Assembly (NCBI GenBank): GCA_020543525.1
Contig: JAHYIO010000031.1
Coordinates: 1,612,001-1,676,000, forward strand
Direction: 5' to 3'
DNA: 64,000 nucleotides
Source of the DNA: Coriolopsis trogii
Taxonomy: Eukaryota; Basidiomycota; Agaricomycetes; Polyporales; Polyporaceae
The notes under the pieces were generated by a model. That model worked only from the letters and a program-made list of their open reading frames with translations, was not told the DNA's origin and did no database searches. Shown here piece by piece: positions 46,717 to 58,700 of the stretch (the stretch's first letter is position 1; every line of letters begins with the position of its first letter). The translations under genes and the position numbers were made by a program.

Positions 46717-48201
46717 ATGTCGTCTCATTTGTCAGGTTCGTACGCCTACACCGACTCACTGAAGGGAGTCTACTATGGCCCGGGATCGGTCAAGACCGCC
46801 CTACCCAAGCTGCTTGATATCCTTGGGGCGAAGAAGGCCTTCGTTGTCACAGGGCGCAGTCTCTTCCACAAGGTTAGTGACATGCCCTTTGTACGTTTCT
46901 GCCGCGAGATTTACATACCGAATCCGCAGACAGACGTAGTGAAGACCGTCGAGAACATGCTCAAGGAGCGTAACGCCTACGCGGAGACGTTCTATGAGAT
47001 TGGCGAGCACGCCCCGATCGCAGGTATCAAGAGCGGCGTACAGAAGTTTAAAGAGGCGGGGGCGGACATCATCGTCGCCGTGGGTGGCGGCTCGCCCATT
47101 GATGCAGCCAAGGCCATGATATACTTCATGCAGCAGGAGACGGGTGGCCCGTTCCTCCACGAAATCGCCATTCCCACCACTCTGAGTGCCGCCGAATATA
47201 CGGTAAGTGCCATTGGCTGACATAGACCGGCGCTATGCGTTTACTCGGGACTACAGATAGGAGCAGGATACACGAACGAGGAGGGTTACAAGGTCGTCGT
47301 GTCTGCGTCGGAGCTTGCCCCATCGGGGATCATCCTCGATGCAGAGTTGACCCTCGCTACTCCTGAACGCCTCTGGCTCTCCAGTGGTCTCCGTGCGTTG
47401 GATCACGCCGTTGGTTTGTACCATAGAGCTTTCTCGAAACGTTTCTTCCACTCACGCCTCCGACTTGGACAGAAAACTTGTACCGACCGGGAATAGCCCC
47501 ACCTCTGAAGCACTTATGTTATGCCGCGATCGTTGATCTGTTCAAATACCTTCCCCTGTCCAAGGCAAACCCACAGGACATCGAGGCGCGGCAGAAACTA
47601 CAGATCGCGTCCTGGATGAGTCTGTGGCCGCTCAAGCAAGAGAAACATACGTAAGCGCGATCTGAACGTAGTATGGTGTCATCTAGCCTGACTTTCGTGC
47701 ATCCAGTGCGCTCGGCCTCTCGCATGGGCTTGGGCACAAACTAGGTGCTAGATATGGTATTCCCCACGGCATCACCTCGGTAAGTCGTCGTACACCTTAC
47801 GGTAACTCAATGACACTCATGGATGTGTTCACAACTTAGTGCTTGACTCTTGCCCCCGTTGTCGGGCTCAAGGCGCAGGTAGCGTCTAAGGAGGACAAGG
47901 AATGGCTTGCCAATGCACTCTTCCACTTGAGGAAACCATCCACGGGGTCGCTGGATAGCGACGTCCTCGCACTCTCCGTGGAGATTCAGAAGTGAGTCCT
48001 TTTGATCCCCCTGTGGATACACGTGTGATTGTTGACTCCACCCTGCGTCCTAGGCTAGTGGATGATCTTGGGTTAAATTCCACGTTGTCGCAGTACAATC
48101 TCCCCAAAGAAGACCTCCCAAAGGTCGCGGAGCAGGCCGTTGGTAGCAGGGATGACCCCTTGTTCCCCAGAACGGTCGCCCTTCTAGAGACCATCTACTA
48201 A
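46717..48201 (+). CDS. Iron-dependent alcohol dehydrogenase, maleylacetate reductase type
   Basis: Exons 46717..46872, 46930..47202, 47257..47413, 47473..47650, 47707..47779, 47840..47991 and 48054..48201 give 378 residues with all phases closed. The N-terminal block YYGPGSVKTALP and the nucleotide motif VGGGSPIDAAKA (about residues 103-113) mark the iron-containing alcohol dehydrogenase superfamily. LRALDHAVE and SHGLGHKLGARYGIPHG hold the likely metal-binding Asp/His residues. Length and the short helical domain point to the maleylacetate reductase branch, which reduces maleylacetate to 3-oxoadipate at the end of hydroxyquinol and chloroaromatic breakdown. Other fungal members reduce aldehydes or hydroxy acids, so the reaction is inferred. 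Divergent from the lactonase-like pair with a TATA box at 46650. Confidence 0.9.
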
Positions 48202-48684
48202 AAGGGCCGGCTGTATAGCCTACATGGCTATTTGTACGAGATGTATTATAGTAATGAACATCAAAGCGCTTGGACACGCTGATAGACCCACCCGATAATT
48301 CAGTGAACTGACGATAATGTGGAGACGAGGGCGATGCTTCCCTAGACATTGCCGTTCAGCATTGTGAGTGTAGAGCTCCTACGCTTCCGAGTTACAGTAG
48401 GAAGCGCCGATGGACAGACGAGGGCATGAGGCTCATACGTCATAGCCTGAAGGGGGCCGCAGTCGGGACGAAAGGCACATTCGGGCACCGGGGAGGTCCT
48501 CGCCGCCGCACTTTGGTTCCTCGACACCATCCACGACTCTCGTTCTCGTACCCACGCGCTCTTGGACGGTACTTATACCGCGCACACGTAGACCTGAACG
48601 TGGAGGTACCCACCAAGCGCGTCAGCGAGGTCGCAATCAGCCCACCTAGCTCCCCTGCCACGACACCTCCATCATTCCCGCTCT
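48202..48684. other. Intergenic stretch
   Basis: Separates two genes on the same strand; nothing but short frames. It should contain the promoter of the transporter gene. Confidence 0.45.
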
Positions 48685-50405
48685 ATGCTGAAACGCGGGA
48701 CCGCCTACCGGGCGCGTCCCAGCTCACCATCTCTTGCCCTGACCACCTACTTGACTAGAGTGACAACGCCCAGGTCTGTCTTCCTGAGAGCACCCCACGC
48801 TACCCGAAGTGAAGCCGACGCGAACCGCGCCTTCTCCTTCTTAACCCCTACCTTCCATCTGTGTGCCGCGCAAAGTCTCCTTTACTCCCATTCCCCCCTA
48901 ACGCGACACCTTCGTCACAATATCGGTATGGCTACCCTGGCAACGCGTCGTCCATACTCAACGCAGTCTCCAAATAAGGGTAAGGAACCTGACCGTCCAC
49001 CCAACGCAACGACCGACTCGCACGACCACGGCCACGGCCACGAGCACAGTGCTCATTCCCACTCACACTCTCATTCGCATGGTCTTCTCGGTTCCATCTT
49101 GCATACCCATAGTCACGGAGAGGAGGGACATGCGAAGGATGCAGAGCAAATTGTCCAGGCATTGAAGGGCGCAGGTGAGTACTAGCCTCTATGATGCATA
49201 CTATCTCCTTACTCTCCGTGAAGGCGACCGAGGAAGCAAGATCACCCTCGTTGGCCTTGCCTCCAACCTGGTTCTCACCGGTGCCAAAGGTGCAGCAGGC
49301 TGGTACATGAACTCGGCCGCCCTCCTCGCAGACGCAGGCCACTGTCTCGGCGGTGAGTCCATGCCAAACAAACCGCGTATCCCGCTCAGCTCAACGTAGA
49401 GCCCTCATCATAAGACCTCGTCGGCGACTTTATCACGCTCTTCAGTTGGCGTCTCTCCCGCAAGCCTCCCTCCGAACGCTACCCGTATGGCTACGGCAAG
49501 TTCGAAGTCCTGGGTACGACCGTCGTCTCTATCCTCCTCACTGGTGGCGCGCTCGGAATTGGGCTTCATTCATGGTCTCTCCTCGTCGACACCCTCTCGA
49601 CGGCGACGGCGACAATGGGTCCCGGACCTTTGCACGATATTCTCGCCCGAGTCTTTGACGTCGCTCAAGCTGTCCCTGCTGCCGCATCCGAACACATACA
49701 TGCACATTCCCATGCACATGGTCATGGAGGTGATGGCGTACTGGATCCGAACGCAGCCTGGTTTGCGGCGGTCAGCGTAATAGCGAAGGAATGGCTGTAT
49801 CGCGTAACGAAGCGCGTCGCCGACGAAGAGCGGAGTCCTGTTCTTCTTGCGAATGCCGTCCATCACCGGAGTGACGCGTTTGGAAGTGGAGTCGCGCTTG
49901 TCGCCATTTTGGGCAATTGGTGGTTCCCTCACCTCGCGCTTGACCCGATAGGAGGTACGTAGACTTCTAGCAGAGTGAGTGTATGTGCGTGTAACTCATG
50001 CGCGTGCCGCATCTAGGCCTGCTTGTGTCGGTCCTCATCTTCCAGCAGGGATGGGGGCTTCTGAAGACCGCCTTCCGACAACTAACGGACGCGGGGGTGT
50101 CACCCGCCACAAAGGATGTACTGACCGACGCCCTCCGACCCCTTGTCGTTTCCTCGCCACACGACGACTCTGCGCCCCACGCTCGTTCGCCATCGGAAAC
50201 CCTGCTTGGGATTTCCGACTTACGTGCGATGCGTACAGGGGCCAACATGTTCATCGACCTCACGGCGCACGTGCCTGCCACCCTGACGGTGGAAGACGTG
50301 GCGGAGTTGGAGGCGCAGATCCGCGACGCGTTGGTGAAGGCGAGGAAAGATGTCAAGGAAGTGCGGGTGCGCTTCAGGCCCGCGGCACCTCGGGGGGACG
50401 CTTGA
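48685..50405 (+). CDS. Cation diffusion facilitator, mitochondrial MMT/ZnT type
   Basis: Exons 48685..49174, 49224..49352, 49415..49954 and 50017..50405 give 515 residues. The long Arg/Ser-rich N terminus (to about residue 85) looks like a mitochondrial presequence; a second Met at 48928 (MATLATRRPYSTQ) would keep a shorter one. A His-rich stretch (HDHGHGHEHSAHSHSHSHSH, about 113-132) precedes the first membrane helix. The family motifs are there: SAALLADAGH then DLVGDFITLF in helix II, RYPYGYGKFE after it, a His-rich loop (HIHAHSHAHGHGG), and HHRSDAFGSG in helix V. The C-terminal domain ends VRVRFRPAAP. CDF proteins export divalent metals against protons; fungal MMT members move iron across the inner mitochondrial membrane. 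Location and metal are inferred. Confidence 0.92.
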
Positions 50406-51282
50406 GTGTGGCAACTCCCGGAGTGGTGTACGGTTTGTATCATATAATGTACTAACGAGATATGCGACATCGCGTGCCTAGCTTTGTCCTGTGACTTGCT
50501 TCCCGCCTCGTTCCGAATGGGCCTGAGCAAGACCTATCGAGGCGTACGGCGGATGTTGGTTACAGTGAGTTACTAAGTATTTGTATGCCCGTATTGGGTA
50601 CTGGCCTACCCTCACACGGTAACTCCCGTTGATATGTCGTTTCGAACATAACAGCAGGTAATGACATTTCCGCCGGTCTACCAGTTTCGCATAGAACCGG
50701 ATCGAAAGAGAGGGGGAGTCGGACGAGGTCTTATAGTACGATCTGAATAAACGCCGGGTAGGTGCAATGACCAAAAAGGCAAGCATTGTCGTTATCCGAG
50801 TCGCAAGTCCAGTCCTCCATAATCTCGCTCCAACTCCTGACACATCCGCCTAATCGATCCCCTCTACAACCCTTGTGACTCTTCGGCCTATGTCAACCTA
50901 CTTTCTCTGCGCCACCGCACAGGAATCACCGGCATTCAAACTTTGGACGTCCGAGTCGTCTCTCCGTCCACGGGAGTAGATCGCTGGAGTCCCGACAATT
51001 CCTCTCCATGCGTTTACCAAATCGGAGTCTCATTTCCCCAGTGTTTTTCTGTAGAGAAACAACGGAAGCAAGGTATATAATGCCCCCACACTCATCAAGT
51101 TCTGGAATTGCAAGCTGCTCTCCAGTCCAACCTATCTACACACAAGCCACGCGTTCGACGACGAAGCTCAACCCCCGCACATCTCACTCACCTCGTACTT
51201 TACCTTTGCGCTACTCCCCATCACAGCCTGCACTCAAGCCCACCCCCTCGACGTCCAAGCTCAAACCCGCACACAACGCGCC
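50406..51282. other. Intergenic stretch
   Basis: No gene supported. A TATA box lies at 51074-51080. Confidence 0.45.
51074..51080 (+). promoter_or_regulatory. TATA box of the Ser-rich gene
   Basis: TATATAA lies about 200 bp before the ATG at 51283, which would leave a leader of roughly 170 bases. Confidence 0.5.
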
Positions 51283-52878
51283 ATGGATTCCACACTCGGC
51301 GACGTTCTCAGTCCCATACTCCTCGACCTGCTTGATTCCAGAGAAGCCGAGCTGCAAGCACAAAGTCGTCGATATCTCGTCCTGCACTATGACTTTATGT
51401 GGTTGTGTGGGTTTTGTGGGGTGAGTGTGACTCAGACTCTTCACATTCGAGACTCACCTCTTCGCTCCCTTGCAGTCTTCCTTCTTACTCGCCAACATCA
51501 TCATCCACCGCACCGCCGTGTGGGGATTCGTGGCAGCACATATCTCGAAACTCCATCCCCAACAGACGAAGCCAACGACGAACCCGACGCTTCAATGCCA
51601 AGAGATGTCAGAACAGCGCGGTGTGGAAGCTACAGAGTCATCATCGACCGAATGCGCACAGGAGGGATCACACAACGACGAACACATTGTTGTTGAGGAT
51701 GGGAAGTCAGACGGGAGAGAAGGCGAGAACCGCCCACGCAAGTGGTCGAATCGGCCCACCATACGACGCATCTGCAGTAGCGCGCTGTCCTCCAAGGCCT
51801 CCAACTCCTCGACGACATCGGACGAGCAGCCACGCGCGCCACTGCGTCGGTCTAATTCGGTTCCAACCGTCGTTCACGTCACACTGGCCAAGGCGGCGAA
51901 CGCCGCGCAGATTCTGAAACCGGCCCAGCTGCGGCGCAAGTCGTCCTCCAAACGCGTCACTCCTCCCGCGGCTGCTCCCTCTGACGTCGTCGAGGCGGAC
52001 TCGCAGACGCGATCGCGGTCAGCCTCGGCCGACTTGGGCTGCATACAAGAGGAGGATGAGGAGGAACCGTCCCGGCCTTCACCCTCCTCGACAGACATTT
52101 CACTAGGCCTGGTGCCGGTTCAGCCTACTACTCCTTCCGCTCCCGCTTCATCTTCGGCCGCTTCTACTCGCGACTCTTCAGACATGCCTTCTTCACTTTC
52201 TTCACCTTCGACCTCGTCTTCCCCCAATTCTACGCGTCGCCGCAAGCCGGCCCGGAGTCCCAGTCAGACTCTGAGCGTGAAGAGCGGCACCGGCACGACC
52301 AGGCGGACGCGCAAGCCTCGCTTTGGCGACGACGGCGAGCCGATTCGATATGCGCGCCCTGCGTGCCCCGAAAACTCGCTCCCGCACGAGATCTTCGAGA
52401 CGCGATTCGAGAACCCCTTGCGACCCAAGATCTCGAAACTGCTGGCCCCATCGCCCACTGGCAGTGTTGCAGGTGAGCGTTGCTTCCACTTTGACATCCC
52501 TTGCTGCTCTCCACGCCCATGGCCGGATCCCATCTTGTCATTCCCGCTGTCACACCTCTTCGTCTGTTGTGGCGGGTTCCTCACACTTATCCAGGGGTTG
52601 ACACGCCAAACGGCACCATGAAGCGACCTTCGAGGAGCTCCGAGGGAGGGATCAAGAGGACGCTCAGCCTCCGCTCGGTGTTCTCCGCGATGCGGCCGTC
52701 CCCCAGTCCATCGTCCTCCCCACTCAAGTCGGCCTGCGACGATGACGGCGAATCGTCGCCTCGACCGAGCATCTCCGGGTCCTCTACGTACACGTCGAGC
52801 TCCGAGTCGTCAAGGTCGAATTCCAGCGAGGGCTCCGAAGGCTCCAGCCTCTGCCGCACGTCGTCGAGGTCGTCGTGA
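51283..52878 (+). CDS. Ser-rich protein with N-terminal hydrophobic segment, unknown
   Basis: Exons 51283..51420, 51476..52472 and 52595..52878 give 472 residues; phases close. Residues about 38-66 (MWLCGFCG across the junction into SSFLLANIII and WGFVAA) are hydrophobic enough for one membrane segment. The remainder is disordered, rich in Ser, Arg, Pro and Glu, with a short ordered-looking stretch (RKPRFGDDGEPIRYARP, then CPENSLPHEIFETRF) near residues 315-350 that is probably the conserved core. The end is a poly-Ser/acidic tail. I do not recognise the family. The second intron is longer than average (122 bp). Confidence 0.7.
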
Positions 52879-54770
52879 GGGTTTCCTTGTTATGCGGGAC
52901 GCAACGGCGGTCACTACTTCTGAACTGAACGATATTTATCCCGTTATTCTCCCACTATTTCGCTCCTGAGTTATCATGACCGCGTTCCTGCTTGCTATGG
53001 ACATTACGCATATGCTACTAGTAGTACATAATACGGACATTATATTCCTGGACACTTATTCTACACTATCTCCTTAGATATAATTGGTATCGCCCTCGGC
53101 CGCTTCTGTCAAATTCGATGGCATGATGAGCTTTTGCACTGGATCAAATAAGTAAGGCAAGGACAATAAAGATAAGATCGATACAAGAATCGTAGCATTT
53201 TTATTCGCTATCGAACAATTGAGGTACAAGAAACTGTGGCTTCCACCATGGGTTGCGTCCTTTCATGTCCCGCCCGTCGCTTGATCGCGCGCCGCGCGAC
53301 CAGATCTGGAAATTGGCAGCAGCACGGTCCTGTGGCCAAGCGTATCTCATGCATCTTGAACTTGATTCATGCAATCGTTGTCGAAGTCGTACGTGTAGGT
53401 GCAGCTTGTAAGTTAAGATGAGGATGCGCGGGAGAGCGGTTGTCCTGGGCGTAGGCCACTCATACTGGCGAACCTATGCTCCGAGTTGGGCGTCGCGGTA
53501 CGAAACCTTTCGAGATTCATCTCCGTTTGTGTCGGCATGCCTTGTACGAGGTACGAGACTGCCCATGTCTCAAAATCATCCGGACTGCAGTCAACAGCGA
53601 ATCTGGATCAGCAAGATATGAAAATATGAACGCATCTAACCATAACTTACCGGCGGACAGTGGAACGTTCGGAGAGCGCTGTCAAGGCGTCCCGCCTGAT
53701 GGCATATAATCTGCACACCTAGTAGTCGGGAAGCAGCACACGCTCTGATGTGGAAGGTCATAGCAGCAAAGCGTACGAGCATGTCAGCCGTGCAGTGTCT
53801 ATATGGAGATGGTGGCACATGAGACGTACCACGGCCGATTGCTTGATCTCGTTGCTGATAGCTCCATGGCGGAGGGCCCGTATGTAAGACGCGCAACAGC
53901 GCACGAGCAAGTCTCGAACACAGTTCGAGGTCGTTAATTCTGGAGGATACATCCTGACTGAGAAGTTTATCTGTGAGCAATGGTAGATGCGGCCAAGGAG
54001 GCGAAGGGGAGAACAGAGTGCCCATGTTCAGTGGAGCGGAGGATCCGGAGGGAGGGTGGGAGAGAAATGCTAGTGTTCCACCAGCGTTGGTGGTGAGTAT
54101 ATATATATCAATCCCCCCAGCTCCGACCAGGTCTCTGGCGGAGAGTCTTCCCGACCCTTGACCAATGCCCATAGCTACCATTGTCCCGCAACCACAGCAC
54201 TCGGACACAGCCATATTGGATCAGATCATATCGATGGGCGAGGTTCTTTGAGCCGAGTTGCCATTGTGGCTTCCCGTTGAAAACGTCGCTGGAAGCTGCA
54301 GGCGCCTGGAGCATAGGAAGAGAACAATGACTTACTATGGTCACGAGGCTCCGAGGCTATGCGTCCGGCGTCCCGACCTTGTCACACCCAGCCGCGACCG
54401 CGGTCGTGTCTGGTGATGGATCCTGTACGAAAAGAAAACGGAAGGCACCGAATCTGTCCGGGGCAATCAGCGTGGTGGAGAAGATCGAGCTGCAGGAAAC
54501 TGACAGGAAGACCGAACTAACGAGCACAATGGCCCATCCACTGTGCATCTTCCCGACGAGCAAGGTCGAGGAGCTGTCAAGCGGGGCAGTGAGCATATGC
54601 TATATGTGCCTTGTCAGTGACGGAGACAACGTGCACTATACTGAACACACAGCATTGCCCCGCAACCCGGAGTGCCCAGAATACGACATCAATACAATGA
54701 CTAGTCAACAAGCGGGGCTAGCATGCGAAAAGGTACAAATAGAGGATTCATGACGACATGGCTCCGTTGT
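52879..54770. other. Gene-poor stretch
   Basis: Nearly 1.9 kb. AT-rich 3' sequence follows the Ser-rich gene. Frames on the minus strand (53636-54214, 192 codons; 54357-54596, with a hydrophobic middle) and plus strand (54337-54753, 138 codons) overlap one another and give no consistent splice chain. No confident gene. Confidence 0.4.
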
Positions 54771-55229
54771 TCACGTAGCTCTCGGTTCCGTTTGACGGAG
54801 CTCTTCAATGGGTACACGGACAAGTCGATCGCCTGTGGTCGTCGACGACGCGTTCTCATCCTCAGCATTCTGTTCCCTCTGTGCCACTAGAGAGAGGTAT
54901 CAGAACTTTGGGCATATATGTAGGGGGGAAATGCGTACAAAACAAGCTGAGGATCCGAAACATGTTTGGCCACTGCTCCAAAACCTGTCCATGTACTGTC
55001 CGCCTCATTAGATCATCGTCGTGTTTTCAGAATGAAGGTACCCACCTATTCCTGCGTCGGCCATCACGTCAAAGTCGTCCCCTATGTCCTCGATACGCTT
55101 GAGAAACTGCGCGCTGGCTTTCTCGAGTGCAGCCACGGCCTCAAACTCTTTCTTCTTCTCGAGGAGTTTGGCCGCGGCTGCGGCGTTCGAGACAGAGCCC
55201 GGAAGCTGAGACTGACGAGAGGCAGCCAT
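54771..55229 (-). CDS. DAD2: DASH complex subunit Dad2
   Basis: Three exons, complement of 54771..54886, 54939..54995 and 55046..55229, give 118 residues, the usual size. The N-terminal block (KLLEKKKEFEAVAALEKASA, then FLKRIEDIGDDFDVMADAG), the middle VHGQVLEQWPNMFRILSLF across the second exon, and the C-terminal GDRLVRVPIEELRQTEP are the signature of Dad2. The protein is part of the ten-subunit DASH/Dam1 ring that couples kinetochores to spindle microtubules; DASH is confined largely to fungi. An ATG four codons upstream (55241) is possible. The small middle exon (57 nt) is easily missed by gene finders. Confidence 0.93.
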
Positions 55230-55754
55230 TGATGCGCGCATGATAAAGACACGCGTATATACTGACTAGTGTTTTGGGGCGTTGTGGCGGTTAGAATCGG
55301 CTACTGGCATCGTCAACTTGTCGACGCCGCTCGTTGCTCCTCCAACAAGGAGACGCCCATGTCTGAGTCCGGCAAACTCGGCCCGGTTGGCCGGCTCCAA
55401 AGCCTCTCTTGCACCGTGCCGCCCGGGCTTGGTTCTGACTTTTCACCACACAGTGACTTCGACGACTGCCGAGACTCGCTCAGAATTGGCGGTGGATATT
55501 GAAGTGTCGCTGTTTGAACTACCGGGTGAATTGCTTTCCTCTGCAGCTGCGCTCGAGGCTATCTGCTTTGACGTCAATTAAGTTCACTGCACGGCACAGC
55601 CGGTGCTTTTGCGTTCGATCTCATCTATCGACATCCTGAGGCTGACACAGTGACCGCGAAGTACGGGACTTCCCAGTAGTATGACTGATCAGATTCCCCC
55701 AGATCCTGTTGCGTTTCCGTCGATACGTGGTGGCCTCATCCCAAAGCGACAAAC
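55230..55754. other. Divergent spacer between DAD2 and the aminopeptidase
   Basis: Holds both promoters. Plus-strand frames (55269-55581) lack motifs and are not accepted as a gene. Confidence 0.45.
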
Positions 55755-58700
55755 ATGGTGGTAAACAAGACAATTGTTGCGTCTCAAGATTATCGACTCC
55801 CCACTACTGTCACCCCAACCCATTACGACCTCAAGGTATGGACCGATCTGGACAACCTCAGGTTTGATGGTGCTGTCGACATCGAGTTCGTGTATTTGCA
55901 GTCTATTATCTATTGGATAAGCACCGTTGCTGATCGAGCATCAGCTTGAAGGTCAACAAGGAAACCTCCCAGGTGGTATTGAATACACTCGATCTGTCTC
56001 TTGGCGAAATCGTACTATCATCCAAAGCATCAAAAGTCGGGCAGACGCCGTCGACCATTAGGTTCGATGCAGCGCAGGAGCGTGTCATCCTGATATTTCC
56101 TGAATCTCTCGCCGCAAATTCGGAGGCCCGCCTCACTATCTCCTTCAAAGCGGACATAACAGATAGTATGATGGGCTACTATAGATCCTCCGGCGGTGCC
56201 GATGGGAAAACCATCTATGCACTTACACAGTTTCAGGCAAGATGAATTATGATCAACCCGGATTGCTGGACCTCCTAATTGTAATGTTCGCAGGCCACAG
56301 CAGCGAGGCGTGCCTTCCCATGCTGGGACGAACCGGGGGTGAAAGCGACGGTAACGGTCACTATGATTTCGAAGAAAGACACTGTTAACATCAGCAATAT
56401 GCCTGTTGATACCGAGGATCCGTACGACCCCGCTAAGGTTGAACCTGGATCTTGGCTTGCGAACAAGATGTCGACTTTGTCCGAAGTCTCAAAGTGGAAG
56501 ATCACTCGGTTCCAAACTACCCCACCAGTATGCCCATCTCAGAGCAAACATTCTCGTCTTTGTTCTCATCGGCTATGATCATGTAGATGTCGACATACAT
56601 CGTCGCCTATGCGAACGGACCGTTCGAGTACTTGGAAAGCTCCTACACCAGCCCCTTGAGTGGAAAGGTGCGACCTTTGCGGTTCTACGGTAAGTGTATG
56701 CGCATCATCCTAGAGTCTCCCGCCACCTGATTATGCATGATATTGTATAGTAACCGCGGATGGTATCCGGCATGCACAATTCGCACTCGATGTGATGGCT
56801 AAAGTCATACCGAAATACGAGGAAATGTTCGACCTCGAGTATCCGCTCCCGAAGCTCGATCTACTTGCGGTATGTGAACATGACGTCTTCGAAGTCTGCT
56901 GTCTGACCTTCCATTTCTGCAGTCCAGTGACTTCGATCTCGGTAGGTCTCACAATTGTGTGCATGAGCAGGCACTTCGAGATCTGACGCTTTCGGCTATA
57001 TAGGTGGTATGGAGAACTGGGTCTGTTCTTCAACCAACTGGCCTAGATTGTGAAATTGACTGACCTTGTACCGCAGGGTCTCATCGTTGGCAGAACGCAA
57101 GCCTTGCTCCACGATCCAGACTCCAACGACATACAGAGCGAACAGTACGTCGCATCGATGGTCGGTCACGAAGTCGCGCATATGTGGTGAGTGTGAACAT
57201 GCCCCGGTGCGCGCCGCACCCTTGCCTGACTGCCTCAGGTTCGGCGACATCACTACAATGCAGTGGTGGGATAATCTGTATCTCAACGAAGGTCCGTGAT
57301 GTGCCCTCACCCTTGGTTCGCATCCCAATGAGTCCATGCAGGTTTCGCCACCCTTGTGAGTCCAATAATCGCGATAGTCAAGTAAGAGGCGTCTATTCAT
57401 CTGGACAACTGTGATTAGATGGGGGACAAAGTCATCCTAGGTATAGTATTTGCGGTCCATTGAAATGGCTATGCTCTGCTGACAGTGTTCACAGAGCGGT
57501 ACGCCTTCTCCATTACATCACCAATGCCCCATCCCTATATATCACCCACCCCCGTAATGCAGGATATGGCCAGAGTGGGATCCAGATTCTGAGTTCCTCC
57601 GAGCGAACTTCTTCTCGGCGCGTGCGCTCGACGCGAAGCTCTCCTCACACCCTGTAGAGGTTGAGTGTCCCGACGCCGGCAAGATAATGCAGGTATGTCT
57701 CATTTGATCGGTCCCTATATCAACATACTCAAGTTTCGGACGCTCATAGATCTTTGACGCTCTCTCATACGCAAAAGCGGCCTCCGGTATGGACAAACGT
57801 TCTTGTTACGGTCCCATGAAACTGACCGACTCTGCGACATCTCCATGTAGTGCTTCGGATGCTGTCCACTTACGTCGGGGAAGATCTGTTTTTGAAGGGT
57901 GTGTCAACATATCTCAAGAAGCACACGTACAAGAACACTGTCACCAAGGACCTGTGGGCGGGAGTCCAGGAAGCTACACGTCAGTGATCGATTCTCCTCC
58001 TATGGCCTACAGGCCGTGATAATGGTCGCCTTGTAGATCGAGATATACCCAAGATGATGGATAATTGGATCAAAGAGATGGGCTACCCTGTCCTCACTGT
58101 CACTGAGAAGGAAGGCGGAGTCCATGTCCGACAGGATCGATTTCTCGAGAGCGGTCCTGCCGAACCGAAGGACAACCAGACCATATGGTACGTACTCTAC
58201 ACATTCCCACGCGCCCGATACCTACTCATTGACCTTACGCCCGCATATACAGGGTGGCTCCGCTTAATTTGCTCACCATCGCAGAAGACGGCAAGACCAT
58301 CGTGAACAGGGACATCCTCCTCGACTCGCGCGAGACGTTCGTTCCGCTGGACACAAGCCGACCATACAAACTTAACGCTGATACAACGGGGTTCTGTGCG
58401 TAAGATCTCAGGCTCGGCCTTGCGCACCTGCTCATACGGCTGCGCTCACTGACCTGGTACCTGCAGATGCCGTGCAATACAGCGCAGAGCGGCTCACCAC
58501 CCTCGGACGGCAGGTGACATCTCCTAGTTCGCCGTTCTCCCTGACAGACAGGATGGGGCTTGTCTATGACGCCTTTGCGCTCGCCAAGGCCGGGTATACG
58601 CCCCTCAGTAGCGCACTTGGACTCGTGAGTTTTTTCCACGTCGAGCAGAAATGTAAGCATCCCGTTTCGAAACTCCAACTTTGTTGCTATACTAACGCGA

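Noticed and set aside
53636..54753. Minus frame of 192 codons, minus frame with a hydrophobic middle, and plus frame of 138 codons
   Set aside because: They contradict each other, and no start, splice chain or family supports any of them.
55269..55581. Plus-strand frames between DAD2 and the aminopeptidase
   Set aside because: Motif-free and inside a divergent promoter spacer.
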